Source of the DNA: Streptomyces asiaticus
GTDB lineage: Bacteria; Actinomycetota; Actinomycetes; Streptomycetales; Streptomycetaceae
Assembly (NCBI RefSeq): GCF_018138715.1
Contig: NZ_JAGSHX010000006.1
Span: forward strand, 62,001-126,000
Length of the DNA: 64,000 bases
Direction: 5' to 3'
Shown: positions 33,404-55,244 of the stretch, piece after piece
Numbering within the stretch: position 1 is the stretch's first letter
How the letters are laid out: every line of letters begins with the position of its first letter
Translations under genes and position numbers: made by a program
The notes under the pieces: generated by a model
Databases searched by the model: none
Told to the model about the DNA's origin: nothing
Seen by the model: the letters and a program-made list of their open reading frames with translations, nothing else

Positions 33404-33442
33404 CCTCCGGTTCCTTTCCGCTCGGCGGAAAGGAACCGGAGG
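33404..33442 (-). terminator. hairpin terminator after the small basic protein gene
   Basis: A perfect 17-bp stem (33404-33420 / 33426-33442, starting CCTCCGGTTCC) with loop CTCGG, 20 bases past the stop at 33463. Confidence 0.85.
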
Positions 33443-33462
33443 CGCGGCGGACCTTACGGGTA

Positions 33463-33762
33463 TCAGCCGCGGGCGGCGCGGCCGGTGTGGTGGTCGGTGC
33501 GGATGAGGGAGCGCACCATCCGGCAGGTGGTGTCGGACGGCGGATGTACCCCGATCCGGGCGGCCGTGGACCGTATCTTGCGGTTGGGCGCCTGCTCGGG
33601 GCGGTAGACACCGGAGTTGAGCAGCGCGATGGCCAGGCGCATCGCCTTCAGACGGCGGTTGTGGGACTCGTACCACTCACGCGGGCGCCCGGCCGGCATC
33701 CGCTTCTTCGGCAGGGTCGGAAAGGTCGGAAGATCCTGAAGAGGGGGTCCGGCAACGGCCAT
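33463..33762 (-). CDS. small basic conserved protein of unknown function
   Basis: A 99-residue protein: a Pro-rich start (MAVAGPPLQDLPTFPTLPKKR) and a basic helical body (REWYESHNRRLKAMRLAIALLNSGVYRPEQAPNRKIRSTAARIGVHPPSDTTCRMVRSLIRTD). The Arg/Lys content and the arrangement ATAARIGVHPPSDTTCRMVRS hint at nucleic acid binding, but I recognise no named family. ATG 33762 has AGGAGG 7 nt upstream. It has its own terminator and is likely monocistronic. Confidence 0.72.
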   Translation of the reverse strand: MAVAGPPLQDLPTFPTLPKKRMPAGRPREWYESHNRRLKAMRLAIALLNSGVYRPEQAPNRKIRSTAARIGVHPPSDTTCRMVRSLIRTDHHTGRAARG

Positions 33763-33884
33763 CGGCAACCTCCTGAGTTGGTCGGGAAACCTTCCCTTCA
33801 ACTCCCTCCATTCTACGGCCCGGTACTGACAAAGGCCCCTGGTCAGACCCCGTTCCAGGGTGCTTTCGCGGTACCGTGTGCGAC

Positions 33885-34253
33885 ATGGAGATCTGGATCA
33901 ATCCGGCATGCTCGAAGTGCCGTAGCGCGCTCACCCTGCTCGACGCGGAGGGCGCCGGTTACACCGTGCGCCGCTATCTCGAGGACGTACCCGGCCAGGA
34001 CGAGATCCGCGCGGCGCTCGACCGGCTCGGGCTGGAGCCGTGGGACATCACCCGCACCCAGGAGGCGGCCGCGAAGGAGCTGGGGCTGAAGGACTGGCCG
34101 CGTGAGGAGAGCGCCCGGGACCGCTGGATCGCCGCGCTCGCGGAGCACCCCAAGCTCATCCAGCGGCCCATCATCACGGCGGACGACGGTTCGGCGGTGG
34201 TGGGGCGCACCGAGGAGGCGGTGCGGGAGGCGCTGTCCCGGTCCCGCGGCTGA
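33885..34253 (+). CDS. ArsC/Spx-family reductase-like protein
   Basis: A 122-residue thioredoxin-fold protein of the arsenate reductase (glutaredoxin-type) family: MEIWINPACSKCRSAL places the active Cys in C-S-K-C at residues 10-13, followed by RRYLEDVPGQDEI, LGLEPWDITR and the cis-Pro region IQRPIITADDGSAVVGR with its conserved Arg-Pro. True arsenate reductases need extra Arg residues; the family also has redox regulators, so arsenate as substrate is not certain. No ars genes are adjacent. ATG 33885 matches the family start; GTG 33876 is less likely. Confidence 0.87.
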   Translation: MEIWINPACSKCRSALTLLDAEGAGYTVRRYLEDVPGQDEIRAALDRLGLEPWDITRTQEAAAKELGLKDWPREESARDRWIAALAEHPKLIQRPIITADDGSAVVGRTEEAVREALSRSRG

Positions 34254-34314
34254 CCTCAGGGCCAGGTCACGGGGCCACGCCTCAGGACCGCGGAAACGCC
34301 CCGGCAAACGGAAA

Positions 34315-34354
34315 CGCCCCGGCGCCCCGTGTACCTACACGGGGCGCCGGGGCG
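34315..34354. terminator. strong bidirectional hairpin terminator
   Basis: A perfect 18-bp stem (34315-34332 / 34337-34354, starting CGCCCCGGCGCC) with loop ACCT sits between the convergent ArsC-like and acyl-CoA synthetase genes. A direct repeat GGAAACGCCCCGGC precedes it. Confidence 0.88.
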
Positions 34355-34386
34355 TACGTGGTGCCCGCTGCCTCACCCGGGCCGAC

Positions 34387-36021
34387 TCAGCGGCTCCGCG
34401 GCGCGGCCTGCTGCGGGCGCAGCAGGAACCGCTGCGTCTTACCGCTGGAGGTCTTCGGCAGCTCGGATACGAAGTGCACCTGCCGCGGATAGGCGTGCTT
34501 GGCGTACCGCTCCCTGACCAGTTGCTGGAGCTCGGCCGCGAGCGCGTCGCCCGCCTCGATTCCCGGGCGCGGCACGACGAACGCCTCGACGACCTCGCCG
34601 TACTCCTCGTCCGGTACGCCGACCACGGCGACCTCCGCCACCGCGGCGTGCCCCAGCAGCACGGTCTCCACCTCGAAGGGGCCTATGCGGTAGCCGGCCA
34701 TCAGGATGATGTCGTCGCCACGCCCGGAGAAGAACAGATGGCCCTCCTCGTCGCGGGCGGCGGTGTCACCGGTGTAGAACCAGCGCCCGTCGGGGCTGAA
34801 CTTCTCGGCGGTCTGCTCGGGGGCGTCGCGGTAGCCCTTGAACCACATCAGCGGGCTGCCGGCGATGTCCACCACGACCCGGCCGGGGATGTCCACGCGG
34901 GCCTGCGCGGAGTTGGTGTCCTCGCGCAGGATCTTCATTTCCCAACCGGGCAGCGGACGGCCCATGGAGCCGGGCTTGATCTCCTCGCGCAGGGCCGGGT
35001 GCCAGGCGTGTGCGATGACCATGCCCAGCTCGGTCAAGCCGTAGTGGTCGCGTACGGGCGCACCGAGCGTCTCGAGCGCCCAGTCGACGACGTCCGGGGG
35101 CAGCGGTTCGCCCGCCGCGGAGCAGCAGCGCAGCCGCAGATCGGCGGGGGCGGGGATGCCGGAGGCGCGCAGCTTGCGGTAGACGGTGGGCCCGGCGGCG
35201 AAGTTGGTGACCCCGAAGCGGGAGAGCACCTCCCAGGTGGACTCCGCGGAGAACAGGCCGTTCAGCAGCAGTCCGCGCTGGCCGAGGGCGAGGGGCCCGA
35301 TGAGCGCGTAGTACAGGCCGTACGCCCAGCCCGGGTCGGCGGCGTTCCAGAAGACGTCGGTGGGCCGGTGGTCCAGGCCGAACTGCTGGTACATGGCGAA
35401 GCCCGCGACCGCCCGCAGCGGGATCGGGACGGCCTTCGGCGTGCCCGCGGTGCCCGAGGTGAACAGCTCCACGATGAGCCCGTCGCCGCCCACGGCCGCC
35501 GGCTCGGACAGCGGTTCGTGCCCCTCGGCCAGCTCCGCGAAGGACAGATCGGCCCCGGTGACCGGCCCGGTGGTGACGATCCGCCAGGGGCGCTCGCCGG
35601 GGAAGCCCGACTCCGGGTCCAGCTTGGGACGTTGATCGGCGTCGGTGATCACGACCTTGGTGTCATTGTCCGTGATCCGCAGCGCGATGGCCGGTGGGGC
35701 GAACGCGGTGAACAGTGGCACCTGGACGGCCCCGAGCCGCCAGATCGCAAGGCTCGCGACCAGCAGTTCGGCGGATTTGCCCATCAAGGTGGCGACGCGG
35801 TCGCCCACTCCGACTCCCTGGGCGGCCAGGGCGCCGGCCATGCGTGAGGAACGGTCCCGAAGCTCCCCGTACGTCATGTCATGGCCGGTCATGTCCTTGC
35901 CCACCACCGTGAACGCGACGGCGTCGTCCGGGTGCCTGTCACACAGCAGGTACGCGGTGTTCGCCGCAGGCTCACCGAAGGTCTTGAGCAGGTCAGCCAT
36001 GCGCTCTTCTGGGCTGGTCAA
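34387..36021 (-). CDS. AMP-binding acyl-CoA synthetase (acetyl/medium-chain acyl-CoA ligase-like)
   Basis: A 544-residue adenylate-forming enzyme, the usual length. Core motifs: A3 phosphate loop VELFTSGTAGTPKAVP (near 185), A5 VRDHYGLTELG (near 340), A7 WFYTGDTAARDEEGHLFFSGRGDDIILMAGYRIGPFEVE (near 410-450) and the A10 catalytic Lys in LPKTSSGKTQR (near 525). It activates a carboxylic acid as acyl-AMP and transfers it to CoA; the W-x-x-P-G-W-A region resembles medium-chain acyl-CoA synthetases. TTG 36021 has AGGAG 7 nt upstream and is preferred; ATG 36000 is the alternative. It might supply acyl-CoA to secondary metabolism, but no neighbour proves this. Confidence 0.92.
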   Translation of the reverse strand: MTSPEERMADLLKTFGEPAANTAYLLCDRHPDDAVAFTVVGKDMTGHDMTYGELRDRSSRMAGALAAQGVGVGDRVATLMGKSAELLVASLAIWRLGAVQVPLFTAFAPPAIALRITDNDTKVVITDADQRPKLDPESGFPGERPWRIVTTGPVTGADLSFAELAEGHEPLSEPAAVGGDGLIVELFTSGTAGTPKAVPIPLRAVAGFAMYQQFGLDHRPTDVFWNAADPGWAYGLYYALIGPLALGQRGLLLNGLFSAESTWEVLSRFGVTNFAAGPTVYRKLRASGIPAPADLRLRCCSAAGEPLPPDVVDWALETLGAPVRDHYGLTELGMVIAHAWHPALREEIKPGSMGRPLPGWEMKILREDTNSAQARVDIPGRVVVDIAGSPLMWFKGYRDAPEQTAEKFSPDGRWFYTGDTAARDEEGHLFFSGRGDDIILMAGYRIGPFEVETVLLGHAAVAEVAVVGVPDEEYGEVVEAFVVPRPGIEAGDALAAELQQLVRERYAKHAYPRQVHFVSELPKTSSGKTQRFLLRPQQAAPRSR

Positions 36022-36428
36022 GAGGGCTCCTAGTGCTGGTATCCACGAGTCGCGCCGGACGGGAGGGAGGGCCGGTGCCCGGCTTCGGGCGAGCGCGGAC
36101 GCACCTCGGGGCGCGAGCGCACCTCGCCTTCCGGGGTGGGCTGTTCCCGGGTTGTGCTGACGAAGTCCCAGGCGGCGGCAGCTCCCGTTGGCCGGTACAC
36201 GCTATCGCGCTTTCCGACCGGCGTCCCGACGCACTCCGGTCCCGCCGCACTACGGCAGTCCCGAGGCACTCCGGCACCCCGACGCACTACGGCAGTCCCG
36301 AGGCACTCCGACGCCCCGAGGCACTCTGGCGTCCCCCCTTTCCCCGTCCTACCTTTGGGCAGCGGTAGGCATACCGCTCGCACGGCTTGTCATGTCTGAG
36401 CTCCGAGACGCCCGACACGAGGTGAGCC
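36022..36428. other. 407-bp divergent intergenic region with 37-bp tandem repeats
   Basis: No coding frame with real character. It separates the divergent acyl-CoA synthetase and M6 peptidase genes and contains a tandem repeat (36247-36320 with degenerate flanks) and a small inverted repeat CGGTA-GGCA-TACCG near 36364. Promoters for both genes should lie here; I cannot place them with confidence. Confidence 0.5.
36247..36320. repeat. 37-bp tandem repeat, two near-identical copies plus partial flanks
   Basis: Units 36247-36283 and 36284-36320 both begin GCACTACGGCAGTCCCGAGG and differ at three bases near their 3' ends. A GCACTC-beginning partial copy follows and another precedes. It could be a multi-site regulatory array or slippage product. 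Confidence 0.8.
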
Positions 36429-38462
36429 TTGATCCTCCCCCGAAGACCCGTCGGCCGGTTGACCGTCGTCGCCACCGTCCTCGCCACCGCGGCGGCCATC
36501 GCCGCCGGACCCGCGCGGGCCACCCCCGACGGCACACCGTCGGCCGGCCCCGCCCGGCCGTCGCTGGTGCGGCCGATCGATCCGCAGCAGTGGCGCAACC
36601 CCGACGACATGACCTGGGCCGACTACCGCGCGGTCCCCGGTACCCACTGGGCGGACCCCGCCGTCAAGCCCACCCGGCGCACCTTCAAGGGCGCGCTGGT
36701 GCTCCTGGACTATCCGGACGAGGAGTTCACGGTCAGCCGGCCGGCCGGGTCCACCCTGTTCGGCAATCCGCAGCCGAGCGCCTCCGACGTTCCGCGCGAC
36801 CGCCTCCCGCGCTTCTACCAGGACTTCCTCAACACACCTGGACCGCTGAACAACGGGCACACCATCAACGAGTACTGGATGGAGGACTCCGGCGGCCGCA
36901 TCGGTGTCGGTCTGACCGCCTTCGGTGTGTACCGCATGCCGGGCAAGTCCTATCAGTACGGCGTCGAGGACTCGATGAACCCGGGCGCCTGCCCGGCCGG
37001 GGACACCTGCGGCAAGGACATCCGGGAGGACGGCAAGGCCGCCTGGGTGGCCGATGTCGGCGCCGACAAGGCGGATTCGTTCGACTTCGTCTTCTATCTC
37101 ACGGCCGGACAGGACGAGTCGTCCACCTGGCAGGAGTTCGGCCCGATGAAGTTCCCGGGCGCACCGGACATACCCGCCGCCTGGGGGCCGCCGGCCGCCG
37201 CGGGCGACAACTCCGCCCGGACCCGCTATGTGCCGTGGACGTCCTGGCAGGCCGCCGCCCGTATCTGGCCCAACGCCGCCGACGGGTCGTCGGTGCAGGC
37301 CGAGAGCTCCGGCATGGCCGTGTACGCCCATGAGCTCAGCCACATCCTGGGCATCGGGGACAACTACAACAACCCGTACGGCACCCCCCTCAGCCGTTCG
37401 TACACCGGTATCTGGAGCATGCTCTCCCGCGGCTCCTTCAACGGCCCCGGCGGACCGCACACCCGCTGGCAGATCCCCGCCACGGCCGGGGGCTCGATGG
37501 GCTCCCAGCATGTGCTGCGCGACAAGCTGAAGCTCGGCATCGTGGACGAGAAGAACGTGCTGCGGCTGGACCGCGACGCGCTGAAGAACTCCGGCCTCGT
37601 CGTCGCCCGGGTCACCGCACGCTCGGCGCCACCGGGCGAGAAGGGGCTCTCCGGGGTCAACATCACCATGGGCAGCGATCTGTCGGAGCCCTGCGACAAC
37701 GGCACCGACCCGCTGTGCGACGGCGGCGGCTACGACAACTACACCGTCGAGGTCGTCGACCGGATGGGGATGGACTCGTTCACCCCGGACCACGGGGTGC
37801 TGCTGGCCAAGACCAAGAACAAGGACCGGGCCCCGTTCGCCTGGGTGGTGGACGCCCACCCCGAGGACATCGACCTGGTGGACTTCCGGCGGCCCGACGG
37901 CACCGACCAGAAGATCACCATGGGCGACTACCGGCAGCTCAGCGACGCCCTCTTCCACGCCGGAGCCGACTCCGGCAGCCAGTACGAGTACGTCGACCGG
38001 GCCAACCGGCTGCACTTCTATGTGCTCGACCTCAAGCGCGACAGGTCCGGAGTGCTCTCGTACACCATCGCCGTGAAGTCCCTCGACGGCGCCGGACCGC
38101 AGCGCCGCGGGCTGGCCCTGCACCGCGGCGAGGCCAAGGGGGACCCCTCCCGCTCCCGGGCCGTGTGCACCTTCGACCTGGACAACACCGGACGCGCCAC
38201 CGGGGACCGGGCGACGGCTCCGGCCACGTCGGTGGACTCGGATGTCTACCGGCTGGCGGCGAGGGCCTTCGGCCGAGGCTGGTCCGCCTGGCTGCCCAAC
38301 CGTCTCGCCACCGCCAGGGCCGGTGGCTCGGTGGCTGTGGAGGTGGCCGTGACCGCGCAGAAGGGTGCCGAGCGGCGGGGCGCGGTCGTCCTCACCGCCC
38401 GCTCCGAGAGCGATCCGCACCGAACCGCCAAGGCGCTGTGCCGGCTGTCGGGTCGCCGGTAG
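36429..38462 (+). CDS. secreted M6-family metallopeptidase (immune inhibitor A-like)
   Basis: A 677-residue exported protein. The signal peptide is MILPRRPVGRLTVVATVLATAAAIAAGPARA. The M6-type peptidase part has FKGALVLLDYPDEEF near 88, F-G-V-Y and the zinc site H-E-L-S-H-I-L-G-I-G-D (His301, Glu302, His305, Asp311), followed by GIWSMLSRGSFNGPGGPHTRWQ with the Met-turn-like block. The rest (about 380-677) is beta-rich, likely for binding and stability. It should degrade extracellular proteins. TTG 36429 has GAGG 9 nt upstream and gives a perfect n-region, so it is taken as the start. Confidence 0.9.
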   Translation: MILPRRPVGRLTVVATVLATAAAIAAGPARATPDGTPSAGPARPSLVRPIDPQQWRNPDDMTWADYRAVPGTHWADPAVKPTRRTFKGALVLLDYPDEEFTVSRPAGSTLFGNPQPSASDVPRDRLPRFYQDFLNTPGPLNNGHTINEYWMEDSGGRIGVGLTAFGVYRMPGKSYQYGVEDSMNPGACPAGDTCGKDIREDGKAAWVADVGADKADSFDFVFYLTAGQDESSTWQEFGPMKFPGAPDIPAAWGPPAAAGDNSARTRYVPWTSWQAAARIWPNAADGSSVQAESSGMAVYAHELSHILGIGDNYNNPYGTPLSRSYTGIWSMLSRGSFNGPGGPHTRWQIPATAGGSMGSQHVLRDKLKLGIVDEKNVLRLDRDALKNSGLVVARVTARSAPPGEKGLSGVNITMGSDLSEPCDNGTDPLCDGGGYDNYTVEVVDRMGMDSFTPDHGVLLAKTKNKDRAPFAWVVDAHPEDIDLVDFRRPDGTDQKITMGDYRQLSDALFHAGADSGSQYEYVDRANRLHFYVLDLKRDRSGVLSYTIAVKSLDGAGPQRRGLALHRGEAKGDPSRSRAVCTFDLDNTGRATGDRATAPATSVDSDVYRLAARAFGRGWSAWLPNRLATARAGGSVAVEVAVTAQKGAERRGAVVLTARSESDPHRTAKALCRLSGRR

Positions 38463-38474
38463 GGCGACGGGTGG

Positions 38475-38499
38475 CGGCCCGCCGGAACCCGGCGGGCCG
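38475..38499. terminator. hairpin between convergent M6 and M28 peptidase genes
   Basis: An 11-bp perfect stem CGGCCCGCCGG (38475-38485) / CCGGCGGGCCG (38489-38499) with loop AAC, 12 bases past the M6 gene's stop. Confidence 0.8.
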
Positions 38500-38532
38500 T
38501 CCCCGTTCGACGGTGCCACTCCGTCGGCGGTC

Positions 38533-39930
38533 CTACTCCGTCCCGTCGGCCGCGGTCTGGATCGGCACCCGGAGGGTGTCGGGCTCACAGCCCGCCGTAC
38601 CGGCGATGATCCGCGCCGCCCCCTTGGTGAGCGGCACCAGGCTCTGCTCGTCCACCTTGTCCGGGGTGTCCCGCGGATCGAAGATGTACATGGGCGTGGT
38701 GATCAGCTGCACCAGCGGCACACCCGTGTAGTAGAAGTAGGCGCCGTCGGTGGCCGGGTTCGGCGCGAAGGCGGTCGGCGACAGGATCCACGAGCGGCGC
38801 AGGTCCTCCGCCGCGAGCGACTCGGCCACCAGCTGCTCCAGCTGGGGCGCCTGGGTGGTGAACCACCAGCGCACCTCGGGGTCGTCGGTGGGCACGACCT
38901 CCCCGTCGACCACCTCGGCCTGGCGTGCGGCGTGTTCCAGATGCATTTCGAGGACGACCTGCGGGAACAGCTCGGGGTGCGCCGCGATGAACGCCTGGGT
39001 GCCCGCCGCCCCCGCCATGTGGCCTGACGTCAGCACGAACAGCATGTTGTGCGGCCGCAGTTCCCGCGGCACCGACGCCCAGAACGTGGCCTGCGCCAGG
39101 ACGAGCGCCACCCCGGAGGCGTCCTCCACGGCCGACGCCCAGGGACCGTCGTGGTGTGAGCCGACGATCACCCAGTGGTCGGAGGCGCCGGGCAGGGTGC
39201 CCACCACATTGTGGGTGGTCTCCTCGGTGATGGTGGCATCGGAGACGATCCGGCCCTCGCACTCCCCCGACGCCATCAGCTCGCGGACCCGCTGCCCGTC
39301 CTTGCCACTCAGCCAGATGCCCGGGATGGAGCGCCGCTCGGCGTCATAGGGCCAGTAGAAGTCGCTGGTCTCCCAGGGCAGTCCGGTGAGCAGGCCGACA
39401 TAGGCCGTGGCGCCGTCCTTGATGGCGATGTCGAAGTCCAGCACATGGGGAAGGTCGAAGGGCACGGTCTGAACGAGGTCGGGGAACACGCCCTCGGGGT
39501 CGTAGGAGCCGGTGGCGCGGGCCTGCACCTCGGTCTGCGGCAGCCGGGTGAAGCCGATCTCCTGCACCGCGATGGAGCCCCGCACCTCCCCGTCCTCCAT
39601 CCGCACCAGCCGGCCCTCGGTGCCCTCGGTCGGGGTGGTGTACGGCAGGGCGAGTCCCTCGAAGCGGATGACCTCATCGGGCCGGTCGGAGGGCCAGATC
39701 TCGAAGGCGGCGGACCGCGGCCGCCAGATGGGCGTGTCCAGCGGCTCCAGCCGTACGTCCGCCAGGCCCGTCTCCCGGAATTGTTCGGCGGCCCACTCCT
39801 CGGTCCAGCCGTCCGCCGGATAGCCCGCCCGGCGAATGCCCTGGCTGACGATCAGTTCGATCCAGGCCATCATCTCCTTCGAGGTGGGGGCCCGATCGAT
39901 GTACTTCTCCAGCTCCGGCCAGCCGCTCAT
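38533..39930 (-). CDS. M28-family zinc peptidase-like protein
   Basis: A 465-residue protein without a signal peptide. The aminopeptidase core shows VIVGSHHDGPWASAVEDASGVALVLA (near 265-290), the M28 metal-ligand His/Asp and the Glu-Asp pair, then LFVLTSGHMAGAAGTQAFI and VVLEMHLEHAA. Earlier residues form an inserted PA-like domain (VRMEDGEVRGSIAVQEIG). The family removes N-terminal residues or acts on related amide substrates; the substrate here is unknown. The start is ATG 39930, 6 nt after AGGAGG; three earlier in-frame ATGs lie in or before the ribosome site. Confidence 0.85.
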   Translation of the reverse strand: MSGWPELEKYIDRAPTSKEMMAWIELIVSQGIRRAGYPADGWTEEWAAEQFRETGLADVRLEPLDTPIWRPRSAAFEIWPSDRPDEVIRFEGLALPYTTPTEGTEGRLVRMEDGEVRGSIAVQEIGFTRLPQTEVQARATGSYDPEGVFPDLVQTVPFDLPHVLDFDIAIKDGATAYVGLLTGLPWETSDFYWPYDAERRSIPGIWLSGKDGQRVRELMASGECEGRIVSDATITEETTHNVVGTLPGASDHWVIVGSHHDGPWASAVEDASGVALVLAQATFWASVPRELRPHNMLFVLTSGHMAGAAGTQAFIAAHPELFPQVVLEMHLEHAARQAEVVDGEVVPTDDPEVRWWFTTQAPQLEQLVAESLAAEDLRRSWILSPTAFAPNPATDGAYFYYTGVPLVQLITTPMYIFDPRDTPDKVDEQSLVPLTKGAARIIAGTAGCEPDTLRVPIQTAADGTE

Positions 39931-40155
39931 CGTCATCCTCCTCATCGCCATGGTCGGCATTCATGGTCGGCGGGCGGGCTAAAGCTGGCCTAATGCGATG
40001 GCTCATGCGATGCCACGTCTCGTCCGGGAGGAGGCCAAGCCGGGCGTTAGACCCACTTTGGCGGCGGCACAAATGATGGTCGCCGTATCCGGACAAGCCG
40101 CCGATCAGGTGGCTCAGCCGCAGGTCAGCGCCCGATTGACGGTTGGGAGTCGAGT

Positions 40156-40845
40156 GTGCGTGCCGAAAGCTCGGAGGAACGGGAACGGGAACGGGAACGG
40201 GAACGGGAACGGGAACGGGAACGGGAACCGCGGGGCACGGCGCGGCGGCGGAGGTGGACCCGGCAGGTCCCGGCCGGTGTCGTGGGCGTGGCCGCGGTGA
40301 GCCTGATCGCGCTCACCGTCTCCCCGGTGAACGCCGAGCCCGATACCAGAGCCAAACCGCCGCGCGGCAGGAATCCGCTCCCCGCTCCCCCGCAGATCCG
40401 CGACCTGGACTTTCTGCTCGGCTCCTACACCTGCGACTACACCCCACCGCCGGGCGGAAAGCCGGCCGTGCTGAAGCTGAACACCAAGCGGGCCATGGGC
40501 GGGCACTACCTCTACACGGACGCCACGCTCGAACCCGGAAGCGTGGTCGGCCGTTCGTCCTTCGGCTGGAATCCCGTGGACGGGAAATTCATCACCCAGT
40601 ACCACGACAACTGGGGTTCCTCCGGAAACTACACCTCGTCCGGCTGGAAGGACGGCCACCTGATATTCAAGGGGCCCCTCACCCAGGTGATCACACCGAA
40701 TGCCTCCGGGCAGACGACGGGCGTGAAGCTGGACCTCAAGGATGACTACCAGGTGCTCGGACCAGGGCATTTCAAGGACACCACGAGCTTCACCTTCCCC
40801 GACGGAAGTACTTTGCAAGGCAGTTACGACTGCCGCCGCCAATAG
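40156..40845 (+). CDS. exported DUF1579-like protein with an N-terminal Arg-Glu repeat
   Basis: A 229-residue protein. GTG 40156 has GGGAG 6 nt upstream. The N-terminus is an unusual run of alternating Glu-Arg (about residues 7-24) encoded by eight GGGAAC hexamers, then a basic stretch and a signal or anchor segment (VPAGVVGVAAVSLIALTVSPVNA, about 39-61). The mature part begins IRDLDFLLGSYTCDYT and continues as a lipocalin-like beta barrel (GGHYLYTDATLEPGS, GWNPVDGKFITQYHDNWGSSG), as in the DUF1579 family. Function unknown. It lies 41 bases upstream of PKS-A on the same strand; whether it belongs to that cluster is unclear. Confidence 0.75.
   Translation: MRAESSEEREREREREREREREREPRGTARRRRWTRQVPAGVVGVAAVSLIALTVSPVNAEPDTRAKPPRGRNPLPAPPQIRDLDFLLGSYTCDYTPPPGGKPAVLKLNTKRAMGGHYLYTDATLEPGSVVGRSSFGWNPVDGKFITQYHDNWGSSGNYTSSGWKDGHLIFKGPLTQVITPNASGQTTGVKLDLKDDYQVLGPGHFKDTTSFTFPDGSTLQGSYDCRRQ
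40181..40228. repeat. GGGAAC hexanucleotide repeat, eight copies, coding Arg-Glu
   Basis: Eight exact GGGAAC units sit inside the coding region near the 5' end of the gene at 40156. Because the unit is six bases, gain or loss of copies changes protein length by two residues without breaking the frame. Confidence 0.9.
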
Positions 40846-40886
40846 CGTTCAGCATTCCGGACCGAGGGAAGTGGGGGTGGCCGACC

Positions 40887-55193
<14,307 letters not shown>

Positions 55194-55197
<4 letters not shown>

Positions 55198-55244
55198 GCC
55201 CGATGACCCCCATCCTCCGCGACGCGCCAAGGAGCCTCCGCTAG
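55194..55244 (+). other. 17-codon frame bridging PKS-A and PKS-B
   Basis: GTG 55194 overlaps the PKS-A stop (GTGA). The frame reads MSPMTPILRDAPRSLR and stops with TAG directly before the PKS-B ATG at 55245. It contains the AAGGAG ribosome site of PKS-B. It may simply be the intergenic gap, but the exact fit at both ends would allow ribosomes to reinitiate from one PKS gene to the next. Confidence 0.35.
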
